A stretch of 64,000 nucleotides of DNA from Tanytarsus gracilentus. Its lineage: Eukaryota > Arthropoda > Insecta > Diptera > Chironomidae. The DNA lies in the NCBI GenBank assembly GCA_038502055.1, contig JAXRKN010000018.1, positions 124,001-188,000 of the forward strand, given 5' to 3'. Position 1 is the first letter of the stretch. Every line of letters starts with the position of its first letter. Below, one piece after another: positions 31,871 through 42,113 of the stretch. The position numbers were made by a program, and so were the translations under genes. The notes below the pieces were generated by a model. The model saw only the letters and a program-made list of their open reading frames with translations. It did no database searches and was not told the DNA's origin.

Positions 31871-33857
31871 ATGGATACACCCGACTCGTTGCTAAATAAT
31901 CACTTAACAAAGTGTCGTTGTTGCTTTAAACATTTCACAAACGACAATAAACAAGTGAAAATAACAAAAATCGTCGAATCTCGATTTTTTGAAATGACAC
32001 AAATAATTTTAAAAACATCCAGAATTCAAAAATATTCAAATTTCATCTGTGAGCTGTGCGACAATGATCTCGAAAGATTTGTGCGATTTAAAAATGATGC
32101 AATTACTAAACAAAAACTTCTCTATGAGTTAGTCGATGGAGTTAAAGAAAGACCGAAGAGAAATAAAACTGATGTTCTAAACTATGCTGAAGATCCAGAA
32201 GACATTCCATTCATCAAAGTCGAGCCGAAAGAAGAAAGTGAAGAGATTCAGCTGAAAGAATGTTCAATTGTCCTCACACCATTAATTAAATCAGAAGCGT
32301 TCGATGTTTTCGACACACTTCCACACTTTCCAGATCATCTTTACGATTCAGACACGAACGACATTAAAAATGAAGAATTGACGTCAAGTAACTATTTAAT
32401 TTAGTGAATCCACGAATGGGTTTTAAAAATATTTTTTATCAATTTTTTTAGGACATCCCAAAACCCGCTCAGACTCCTCATCCAGCGAAGATTTAATCGA
32501 AGAAATGTTCAAAAAGCTCCCAAAAGTGTCACCAAAAAAGTCAAAATGCAAAAAGAAGAAGAAAATCTTAAAAATTCCATGCAAGCAGTGCAATAAATTG
32601 TTTCTACTTCAACGAACACTCGACGATCACATCAGCAAGGTGCACTTGAGATTAAAAAATTTCTCATGCGATCGCTGCGAATTTGTCACACATGCTCAGA
32701 GCCTCCTTGCGTCACATTTCAAAAGAAACCATGAAGATCAAATGGGGGACAATAAAAAGAAGCAGCAATGTCCTCAGTGTGGTAAATTTGTTGCTGAGCT
32801 TTCATCGCATCTCAATCAAGTTCATGCGCCTAAGAAATACTCGTGCGATGTGTGCGGCTATGATACCTACTCAAAAAATCGTATGAGAAAACACGTTTGG
32901 AGGCATTTATCGAGAGACACAAAAATTAAAATGGACGGAATTACCTGCGAGATATGTGGAGTGGTTTTATTAAATAAATGTTCGTTGAAGTCACACATCA
33001 GAAACAAGCATTTGGGAATTGATGAAAAAAATCACATTTGTCATTGTGGAAAGGTGAGGTCACTTCGAACTTTCTGAGGAATGGTTTTTACAGCTTGGAT
33101 TTTTGATTCTTTTTTTTTAAGGCCTACAAAATGTTATCGGGACTAAAAATTCATCAAAAAACTGCGCACATGCCGGATGAACAAAAGTGAGAGAAGAAAT
33201 TAATTTTAAAATCTTTAGAAATTTATTTAAACTTTTTATTTTAGAGCAAAATTTGTTTGTAAAACTTGCAAAAAAAGATTTCTACACAAAAAGTCAATGC
33301 AGGATCACATGTTGCTTCATCAGCGCGGAAGTGGAAAAGGTAAATTTATTTTTAATCTCGCATTTTTAAATTTTTTAAAAATATTTATAGATGTCGCATG
33401 TCACACTTGTGGAAAACTCTATCCATCGCTCAGTCTTCTCAAAAAACACATGATTTTTCATACCGATCCAAAATATCCGTGTCCTCACTGTGGCAAAAAA
33501 TATCATCTGCCTTGTTTTGTGAAACGACACGTTAGAAATCAGCATGAAGTTGAGTACACGGACTGTGAATTTTGTGGAAAGGCTTTGAACATTTTAACAA
33601 TATCAAAACATGTGAAAGAGTTTCACAGTGGACTCGAGAGGAAGCCTTGTGTTGTGCCAGGTTGGACACTTTATTTACTAAAAATATTTTTAGATTTGAA
33701 ATTAATTTTATCTTTTATAGGCTGCGGTTCAACTTACATCAGAAAGTTTCACATGGAAGACCATATTAAGAGAATGCATCGCGAGTATACAAACAGTCTA
33801 ACAGCCTCCGAACGAGACGCACTTCATGAGCAAATTAAAAGTCTTAAACTCCTCTAA
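31871..33857 (+). CDS. ZAD-C2H2 zinc-finger transcription factor (11 fingers)
   Basis: Six exons (31871-32387, 32452-33053, 33122-33186, 33245-33339, 33391-33660, 33721-33857) sum to 561 aa. The N terminus is a ZAD: CRCC near residue 15, then CELC (residues 60-63) after a helical stretch, the zinc-coordinating dimerisation domain of insect zinc-finger proteins. A Glu-rich linker with IKVEPKEE motifs follows, a usual SUMO-type or acidic spacer. Then about eleven C2H2 fingers run to the C terminus. The sixth (CHCGK/AYKML) and the last (CVVPG/CGSTY) are split by introns, which confirms the splices. ZAD proteins are nuclear DNA-binding factors expanded in insects, and the target here is unknown. 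Confidence 0.88.
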
Positions 33858-33887
33858 AATTGTGTTTAAAAAAAATAAAAATTTTAT

Positions 33888-35846
33888 TTAATCTTTGACA
33901 GGTTTTAAATCACTCGAATGTCTTCCTCGAATATGTTTTGTTGCATTTGCATAATCAAAAAATCGAATGTAGCAGCATGGACAGGAATACGGTTTTTCGA
34001 ACGTGTGGCTCGATCGAACATGATAATTAAATCCACTTGCATATTTAAATTTTTTCTCGCAGTGAGGACATTGAAATCGATATGCGTTGGGATCATGGGC
34101 CATTTTGTGACGTTGCAGCTTGCTTTTTTCATTAAATTTCTTACCACATTCACACTCAAATTTCAAATCTTGCCCTTGATGAACATTTTTCTTGTGTTTC
34201 CTAAACAAGAGCATTGACCCGAAGGGTTTTCCACACTCGTCGCATTTCACGCAGATTTTAGTCTTGTCATAATGAACTTTTTGTCGATGTACCGCGAGGT
34301 TACTAGCTCCTTTAAACATCGCACCACAAGTCTCGCAAATTTCTTCAGCATACTTTTTGTGGACAGTTACATGAGCGGAAAGTTTTTCTTTGTATTGACT
34401 AGAGTAGTCGCACAAATCACACGACAAAAACTTTCGATTGTTTTCACGCTTGTGTACCATCACTAAATGCTTTCGAAGCGTTTGAATTGTGTTGAAGTAA
34501 AATCCACAATAAATGCAAAAATTTAATTTGTGTTCGTACGATTTTTTCTGATGCTTGTAAAGACTTTCTAAGCTCCAGTAAATTTCACTACATACCAAGC
34601 AGGAAAATCTCGCATTTGAGTTGTGATACTTGATGATGTGAGTGGCATAACTCGCACAATTTAAGCTATGAATTCCGCATTGAGAACAATTTGATGTAAA
34701 TTTAGATTGATGAGTCGATTTAAGGTGTAGGTCGAGATCGAGAATATTTAGGAATGATGAATCGCAAGAATTTTCTGTGCATGTCCATTGAAAGTTCGAC
34801 CATTTGTAGTTTAAGCATTTGAGTTGCGCTGATGGAGTTAATAGACCGTTGGCGAGTTTTTCATCCGATGGAATTGAGAGAGTGAGAAAGTCTGAGGTGT
34901 ACTTTCCTTTCAATTCTTTTTTGTAGATTGTGTCAATTGTTTCGAAAAATTTCGAAGGCGTTCGGTATCTTTTTACTGCTAAAGATTTTGAAGATTTTGA
35001 AAATTTTGAAGATTTTTTAGGTTTTCCACTTTTGAAGAATTTCGCCGATACTTGTGGTTTAGATTTTTTTGTTGGTTCCTCTTGAGCCGTTAATTGTTCC
35101 TTTAACGATTTTTTAGAGATTTTTTGATTCTTTTCCTTTCTTGATTTTGAAGCTGAGTTCATCAAAAGTTCAATTGGAACTTTAAAATCGACATCCTCGA
35201 AGGGTTCGGTACTCTTTTTTGATTTTTTGACACTTTTCCTGACCTTTGAGGATTTTTTATTATCAATAATTTCCGGTTGCTTTCTTTTTCTTAATCTCGA
35301 GCGTAGATCGTCCGGAGCTGGCTCGATTTTGATTAAAATCTTAAAATAGACAATAAATTAATATATAAAGGGGTTTTGATTAAATTTACTCACATCAGTC
35401 AATATTTCATGCTCCCTGTCATTTTCTTCAATTAATTCCGCTGATACTTCTTCACTTTCAATTCTCACAACTGGATCTTCAAATTTTTCAGTTTTAATGA
35501 TGACTGAATCGATTCCAAAACTCATCTCACACTGTTCTTCATCATCATTTTGTTGAATTCCTTTAATTGCTAGCTGGACATTCGAGATTTGATTAAAAAA
35601 CGTGAAAGAATCATCGAGTTTGTCGTTGCAGTCTAAAATAATTAGAATAAATTAATTTCAAGAGGACTTTATTGAATGGATTTATTTGTTCTTACCTTGG
35701 CAGATGCTATTTGGAAGAAATAGGTCGTTTTTAAGATGCAGTTTGAAGGTTTTTGAGAGTTTGGATTTGATTGCATCATTGAGAAAAAATAAATTGAAGA
35801 TATTTGTTGATTGAGAGCAAAGTCGGCAATCTTCCATATCTTCCAT
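33888..35846 (-). CDS. ZAD-C2H2 zinc-finger transcription factor (10 fingers)
   Basis: Three exons (35846-35696, 35632-35394, 35339-33888) give 613 aa. The start MEDMEDCRLCS begins the ZAD, whose second pair (ICQDC) is split by intron 1. An acidic region and a long Lys/Ser-rich basic linker (SKKSLKEQ, KPKKSSKF) lead to about ten C2H2 fingers in the last third, from CTENSCDSSF to CPCCYIRFFDY. It is probably a nuclear DNA-binding regulator. Its stop is only 30 bp from that of the convergent zinc-finger gene. The two are not close copies in finger sequence, so they are old duplicates or unrelated neighbours of the same class. Confidence 0.88.
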
Positions 35847-36648
35847 TGTAGCTTGAAATGAAATTACTAGATTTTTCTAAAAAAATGAGTTTTTTTCAAT
35901 TGTTTTGTTTATAAATTCAAGTTGGTGAAGAATTACTAAAAGCCTAAAAGCGTTTTCATTTTTTAAAATTTTTAAAACCGTTAAAATAAGATTTTATGTG
36001 TTTAAATTTTAAAATATAAATTTTTAAATAAAATTCAAAGTGAAATTTCATGAATTAAAGAAACATTAAATTTAATTAATTTTGACATTTTTTAATGTCT
36101 TTTAAAGATTGAATACCTAGATGAATACCTTCATGAATTTCCATTAAATCAGATGAAATTTTATTTATTACGAATTTTTATCAACTCAAATTCCAAGCAC
36201 AATCTTTTTATAAATTATGGAAATTAATAATTTAATCGCTCATTTTTTTCTAATTTAAAAAAAATAATTCATTTTTACAATTTAATATAATTATGGATAA
36301 TTACATTACGTTTGTTTTTCAATCGATCACCACTGATCTTCTACCGGAATTTTTTAAGATTCAAAGTTCATTTCATAAACAAGTTTTGCAGTAACAAAAA
36401 AAGATCTAAGAAACAAAGAATTGGGTGTGAAATATTTATTAAATAATTTTAATTCAAAAAATTATTTTATTTTTATTTAAATTTGGATTTTTTTATTTTT
36501 AGACTGTCAATCACAACATCGAGGTTGATCCAAATGATTTAGTAACAAACTAAATTTGATACAATTTTAAAGTGCCATAAAAGAAATTTATGTACTCATT
36601 TTTCATTTTAAAAACTCGCTTAATAACTTGAAAATAAGTAATCCAGCG
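35847..36648. other. intergenic; one 33-codon open frame
   Basis: An ATG at 36294 opens 33 codons (MDNYITFVFQSITTDLLPEF...), with a possible acceptor at about 36500 after it. Neither is convincing alone. The part from 36500 may be the 5' UTR of the next gene. Confidence 0.3.
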
Positions 36649-37050
36649 ATGAGCATGAGCACTTGCATCATTTGCAACGAACAATTCACCCAAAATAGTG
36701 ACGAAAGAAAATGTTCAAAATGTAAAACGAACAACAATGATGTCATTTGTGACGCCTTGAGTCAACCGACCAATGGCTTGACATTCAATGATTTAATTTT
36801 GTATGATGCCGCCACTGACTTGTTAACGCCATCACTATGTCATCATGAATCATTTCCAGTAAATTCATCAGTGATCACCGAGCAACCACTAGCTGGCGGC
36901 GATGGCGTGACATTTGAGCCAGTTGATAATGATGGATGTTGCGAATGTGGAGAGGAAGATTGTTGCGATTGTGATTGCGGTGGATGTGATTGTGATTGTG
37001 GCGGATGTGATTGTGATTGCGGAGATTGTGGCGATTGTGTTTTGTCATAA
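36649..37050 (+). CDS. Cys-rich protein with zinc-ribbon-like N terminus and metallothionein-like tail
   Basis: The ATG at 36649 follows a possible acceptor (ATCCAG) and gives 133 aa. The N terminus has CIIC...CSKC, a four-Cys zinc-ribbon pattern. The middle is ordinary and Cys-poor. The last 35 residues are almost all Cys, Asp and Gly (DCDCGGCDCDCGGCDC), with about 16 Cys in C-x-C and C-C spacing like metallothioneins. It has no signal peptide. Heavy-metal binding is likely from composition, but no known metallothionein family is matched. The Gly-Cys-Asp repeat could be expanding by slippage, as the DNA is built from GATTGTGATTG units. Confidence 0.6.
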   Translation: MSMSTCIICNEQFTQNSDERKCSKCKTNNNDVICDALSQPTNGLTFNDLILYDAATDLLTPSLCHHESFPVNSSVITEQPLAGGDGVTFEPVDNDGCCECGEEDCCDCDCGGCDCDCGGCDCDCGDCGDCVLS

Positions 37051-37204
37051 AGTTCTAATTTTTAACAGCTCCACTATGTTCTAGCCTTTACCCTTTTGAC
37101 AATGAGATTTATTGTTAATTAAATTAACAAACTGTACATTATTTTATAAAAAACTGTTTTTAATATTCGAATATTGTTTTATTTAAAAATCAACTCCAGT
37201 ATCT

Positions 37205-37462
37205 GGATAAAAACGTCTAAACTGTATGGCTATCATTTCTGGACGTTCATAATGTTTTATTTATATCTACAAAGAGGGGTTGTTCGATCGCTAGTGCGTT
37301 TTTCTCAAGAGGTGTGTTGCAGCTCCTGAGGTGGGCGATTCCCGCGGGGACGTCTGCTGTTGAGGGGGAAAAAGGGTTTTTTGTACTCTATTCTTAGGAG
37401 GAATATTAGGAGTTCTGCATAGTTTGCGTCCATCCTGTGTTACTATCTCTTTGCCATCTATC
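37205..37462 (+). mobile_element. 5'-truncated LINE fragment with 25-bp target duplication
   Basis: This 258-bp insertion is much richer in GC than its surroundings and ends in CCATCTATCTAT, a short tandem tail of the kind on CR1/RTE-type LINEs. It is flanked by 25-bp near-perfect direct repeats (37180-37204 and 37463-37487), which contain the last codons of the SDR gene. The 3' part (AGGAGTTCTGCATAGTTTGC) resembles 48560-48590. Confidence 0.65.
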
Positions 37463-37465
37463 TAT

Positions 37466-38706
37466 TTAAAAGTCAACTCCAGTATCTAAAAATTCTCTCA
37501 ACATCAACGTGACTTTTCTCGGCAATATTTTCAGCACGTGACTTATGTAAAGCGAATATTTTGGAATGCTAATTTCACTCTCATTTTTTCTCACACCCTC
37601 AATAATTTTATGAGCAGCAACGTCAGCTCGTATCGATCCAAAAAATCCCGGCACCCTAAATCTAATATCATGCTCAAGATTTTCGCTAACAATGAACGGA
37701 TAAATGTGCACGAGAGTCATTTTGACAATTCCATCAAGTCGCGATATTCGAAGCTCTTCAACGAGTGACTCATAGAGTCCTTGAATGGCGAATTGAGAGA
37801 CGCTAAGTGCAAGTTGCTGAGTGAATCCACTGATGGCAGCGACGGATGTTAGAAAAATTATGTGACCTTTGCGGTTGGACTTCATGTGAGGTAAAATGCC
37901 GTCGAGAAGCTAAAAAGTAATTTTTTTAGTCAAAAATTTAATGAAAATTGAATATTTTTTTATGAATGTCCAATGACCGATAAGCATTCAGACTTGAAGA
38001 TTTTCTTATCAAACAAAATTAAATAAATTCTGACATCACGGAAAAAATTCTCTCGATTAAAGTTCAAAAGATCAAAAACTCACATAAAAATATGAAGTCA
38101 CTGACACGTCGATTGTTTGCTTAACGCTTGGCGGATTTGTCACGACTGTTCTAGGCGATGGAAGCGAGCAGCAGTGAAAGAGCATCGAAATTTGTCCGAT
38201 TTCATTTTCAATTTTTTCTATGGTGGCTTCTACCTGCTGGCGATTCGTCACGTCGCATTGAAAGTAAAAACTTTTACCACCATCGGCAGTAATTGTTCTC
38301 GACACCGTATCATTTGGTTGAATATCAATGCAGATCACAGTCGCACCTTGATCTGCAATTTTAAAGGCCAACTCTCTCCCGACTCCCCTACACGAGCCGA
38401 CTATCATTGCGATATCATTCGTTAAATTTTTTCGGCGTGTCGGAAAGATCATTAAGAAAATTGTGGTGAGGATCGCGAGCCATGATCGAATGAGGAGTAC
38501 GATCACATCGATGTAGACAATAACGTATGAATAGCCTTTCAAAATGAGCTGGAGAGGAAATCCAAGCTTTCCGATGTGCTTGAGCCAGTTTTTAGACTCA
38601 CGAATTCGAGTTGCGTCGCGGTGAGCTCGAAAATCCTGCGTGAAAATTTTAATAAATAATTTTTTGAGTCTTTCAAAATTAAACTTACAGCTCCAATTGC
38701 ACTCAT
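37466..38706 (-). CDS. membrane-anchored SDR16C-like dehydrogenase lacking catalytic Tyr/Lys
   Basis: Three exons (38706-38689, 38635-38084, 37909-37466) give 337 aa. A tiny first exon codes MSAIGA. A hydrophobic segment (IDVIVLLIRSWLAILTTIFL) near 45-70 should anchor it in the ER membrane. The Rossmann nucleotide site is VGSCRGVG at 86-93 (TG-x3-G-x-G in the family). The usual NNAG is replaced by FHCCS. The Ser of the active site is present (212), but the Y-x3-K pair reads L225 and Q229 (LSVSQF). Overall layout resembles epidermal retinol dehydrogenase 2. Loss of Tyr and Lys suggests a non-catalytic protein. A LINE has inserted at its stop codon region. Confidence 0.82.
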
Positions 38707-39082
38707 TTTCAACCTTTGTTTTCAAAATTATTTAACTTAATTTTCTTATCAGTTGATGACTAATTTTTAATTAATTCCACATTTATTTACGTGGAGAATT
38801 GATTTTTTTCTGTGAGTCCGTCTTTGTCGAATGTTTTCAAATAACTGAAGAGAAAAATTTTATAGGAGAGATAAAATAGAAATTGAGGCATGATCTGATA
38901 AGAAAAAAAAATTCTCTCATCAATTTTTTTTTAATTTGTAACGATCGAAAAAATTTCAAATCTATTTTTTCGACTGCCGACTTGCACTTGTACTTGACCG
39001 ATTTCTTCTTCTTCCTTTTTCTCATCGCAAATCAAAACAAAGTCACGATTTTCCTTAAAAATTAAATTAATTCATCTCGAAA

Positions 39083-40433
39083 ATGTCTTCAATAAAGTGC
39101 GAAAATCCATCATGCAATCAAATCGCCAAGATGAAGTGCCCGACATGCCTTAAGATGGGAATTACTTCGTCATTTTGCGGTCAGGAGTGTTTTAAAGGTA
39201 ATTTTAGATTTTTTTTCGAAAATATTTTGAATTATTAATTATCTTTTTAAGGCTTTTGGAATCAACATAAAATTCTTCATCTTATGGTTGGTGAGTATTG
39301 ACTGATTTCAACTTAAACATTCAGAAAATTAATATCCGATCTTTGTTTTTTTAGCCGGCAACGAAATTCAACAACCTTCAGATGGGGTCATTAACCTCTT
39401 TCCGAACTATGTTTACAGCGGACCTCTCCGACCATATCCACAAACGCCAAAGCGATCCGTACCTGCATCTATTCAACGACCCGACTACGCTGATCATCCC
39501 GAGAATCGATCAATGTGCGAGGAAAAGATTCGCGGAAATACACAAATAAAAATTCTCGATGACGATGAAATCGAGGCAATGCGAGTGGTTGGAAAATTAG
39601 CTCGAGAGTGCTTGGACGAGGGCGCTAAGGTTTGTGATGTTGGAGTGACTACCGATGAAATTGATCGAGCTGTTCATGAGGCGGCAATAGGTATGTGATT
39701 GTATGAAATTGTGATTTAATTTAAACTGTTAAATTCGTAGAACGCGATTGCTATCCGAGTCCATTGAACTATTACAAGTTTCCCAAGTCGTGCTGCACGA
39801 GTGTCAATGAGGTCATTTGTCATGGTATTCCTGACACCCGAAAGCTCGAGGATGGTGACATTTGCAATCTCGACGTCACTGTCTATCATCGCGGTTTCCA
39901 TGGCGATCTCAATGAAACTTTCTTCGTTGGCAATGTCAAGGATGAACATAAAAAGCTCGTAGAAGTCACTTATGAGGCGCTAATGAAAGCCGTTGAGATT
40001 GTTAAGCCCGGCGAACGCTATCGAGAGATTGGTAATGTCATTCAAAAGCATGTTTCGCAATTTGGATATTCTGTTGTGAAGAGCTATTGTGGTCATGGAA
40101 TTCATCGACTCTTTCATACAGCGCCGAATGTTCCTCATTATGCAAAAGTGATTAAATTTCTAAACTAAATTAAAATTTCATAATTTATTTCGATTATTTT
40201 AGAATTCTGCTGTTGGTGTCATGAAGCCCGGTCACACATTCACGATCGAACCGATGATTTCGATGGGTACTTTTCGAGATAATCAGTGGCCTGATAAATG
40301 GACTGCTGTCACTGCGGATGGAAAGTTTAGTGCTCAGTTTGAGCAAACGCTGTTGGTGACTGAGAATGGTTGCGATATTTTAACGAAGCGACGTGATCAC
40401 GATGGTCTGCCTTGGTTTATGGATAAAAAATAA
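39083..40433 (+). CDS. METAP1: methionine aminopeptidase 1
   Basis: Five exons (39083-39197, 39252-39290, 39355-39690, 39741-40147, 40203-40433) give 375 aa, normal for eukaryotic type 1 enzymes. The N-terminal zinc finger (CENPSC...CPTC...FCGQEC...HKILH) targets the ribosome. The pita-bread catalytic domain follows, with the metal-binding set: Asp residues in NLDVTV and GDLNETF, His in GHGIH, and Glu in TIEPMI and FEQTLL. The enzyme removes the initiator Met from nascent proteins in the cytosol. All exons join in frame with GT-AG introns of 50-65 bp. Everything looks intact. Confidence 0.96.
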
Positions 40434-40792
40434 ATGAGAGACTCGAGTCGAGAGTGACAAATTATTGAATTAGAAATTCACTATGAAATCTTTCGTAATT
40501 TATTTTGATTTCTCTCTCAAATTTTTGAATTTTCAAAGATGAATTTTTTTACTAATCGAATCGTGTTGATCTTTAATAAAGATTTCTTGAATTAAATCTT
40601 TTTTTATCGATTTTTATCTTTACAAAATTGTTGAATTCAAATCATTTTCTGAAAACTGAAAGTTTAAATTAAAAATATTAAAATCTTCGCTCACTTTTTA
40701 TTACCTAAATTTTTTGACATAAAAGCAGACATAAAAATTTATTTTACATCAATAACAAATCTGAAAGCAATAAACCAACATTGATAAAAAAA
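40434..40792. other. intergenic spacer
   Basis: An AATAAA near 40576 probably ends the METAP1 mRNA. Nothing else is recognised. Confidence 0.4.
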
Positions 40793-41335
40793 ATGGCACC
40801 GACAACTCAACAAAACTCTTCAAATCTTCGTAGATCATCGAGATTAAAAAACTTGGAAAAATTACCAGCGATTACAAAATTAGTTAAAAAATCAAGAGTA
40901 ATTAAAAAAACGTCAAAATCTCCTCAATTTCTCGAAGTAAAGCACCAATCTGCTGATAAATCAACCACAATCACAACTAAAATTCAAAAAACTTCAACCA
41001 ACATCAAAGAATTTGAAATAATTAATAAAATGCAACAAGAAGAAGAAAAACTTCGTCAAGAGCTTGCTGAACTCAACGCAAATTATGAAATTGATCGAAA
41101 TTACGCTTTGAGGGTTAAAAAAATCGAGAATGACCGAAATCAGGAGTTTGTAAATCGAATTTTATATTTTACAAATCACTCGCGACATTACGAGCGAATT
41201 ATTGGAACTTGGAGGGAAATTTCGAATGTTTTAACGAACAGAATTGGTGACGCTGATGAGGATATTAATTTTGCTGAGAGAACTTTGAGTCGAATGGTGG
41301 AAGTTGAAAATGATTTTGGATTCAGCGAAGAATAA
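40793..41335 (+). CDS. basic coiled-coil protein of unknown function
   Basis: An intronless 180-aa protein. The first 60 residues are strongly basic (RRSSRLKNLEK, LVKKSRVIKKTSK), suggesting nucleic-acid or chromatin binding. From about 75 it is a long helix of heptad form (QQEEEKLRQELAELNANY), probably a coiled coil. The ATG at 40793 has a purine-rich context and fits better than the non-ATG extension upstream. No family is recognised. It is convergent with the Gly-rich peptide gene 104 bp away. Confidence 0.6.
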   Translation: MAPTTQQNSSNLRRSSRLKNLEKLPAITKLVKKSRVIKKTSKSPQFLEVKHQSADKSTTITTKIQKTSTNIKEFEIINKMQQEEEKLRQELAELNANYEIDRNYALRVKKIENDRNQEFVNRILYFTNHSRHYERIIGTWREISNVLTNRIGDADEDINFAERTLSRMVEVENDFGFSEE

Positions 41336-41439
41336 TTTAATTTAAAAAATGAATGATTTTCTCTAATTTTTTTATTTGTGTGCTTGCAGATAAATTCATT
41401 TGAATAAAATAATTTTTAAAGTTTTACATAAAAGCATTT

Positions 41440-41719
41440 TTAACGTCCACCGCCTTGACCGTTTGCTCCAGCGCCTCCATGACCGCCAGCACCAGCTCCG
41501 ACTTAAAATAAAACGTGGCAATAATTAATTTAATTTTAAATTGAATAAGATTTTATAATTTTGATTTTTCTCACCATTGAATCCAGCTCCTGCTCCAAAC
41601 CCGCCACCGGCATGACCACCAGCTCCAGCACCTCCATTTCCACCCGGTGCTTGAGGTGCAGCAAAACTAACGCAAATAGCAACCAAAACCACAAAAATTG
41701 TCAATAATTTCTTAAACAT
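41440..41719 (-). CDS. small secreted Gly-rich peptide
   Basis: Two exons (41719-41575, 41501-41440) give 68 aa. A clear signal peptide (MFKKLLTIFVVLVAICVSFA) is followed by APQAP and a mature part of Gly, Ala, His and Asn (GGAGAGGHAGGGFGAGAGFN), ending GQGGGR. The splice joins two similar Gly-Ala halves. It is secreted. Gly-rich peptides of this size in flies can be antimicrobial or cuticular, and the sequence does not decide. A TATA box and a GATA site lie upstream. Confidence 0.7.
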
Positions 41720-41760
41720 TTTGTTTTCAGCTTTGAAGTTAACCTCTCAAAATACAAATT

Positions 41761-41830
41761 CTGAATTGAGTTGATGCAGTTTTGTTTGCATTTATATAGT
41801 GAATTTTTGTATCGAGATAAGCTGAGATTG
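41761..41830 (-). promoter_or_regulatory. core promoter of the Gly-rich peptide gene
   Basis: On the minus strand a TATATAAATGC box lies at about 41800-41790 and a TTCAGAAT initiator-like site about 34 nt downstream. A GATAAG site lies just upstream at about 41815-41820. GATA sites by the promoter are common in fat-body and gut genes. Confidence 0.4.
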
Positions 41831-42113
41831 ATTAAAAGCAGCGACATATCATTTACTCATTTGTAAAGATTTAAAAGTGATAAAAATCAAATAATTTGAT
41901 AGTGAAACTTAATTACATGACTCGAGCGTGAAATTATCAGATTTAATTACATGAGTTTTAGGACAAAATTAAATATGACGTCACTAAGAGATTATTTGAT
42001 AAAAATTTATTTTTTTGACATCAATTAATGTCGAAGGCGGAAAAATTCTACAACCACCAATTTTTAAGAAGAAAAAATTATTTTTATATTTTTAAAAAAA
42101 TTTTATTTATTTT

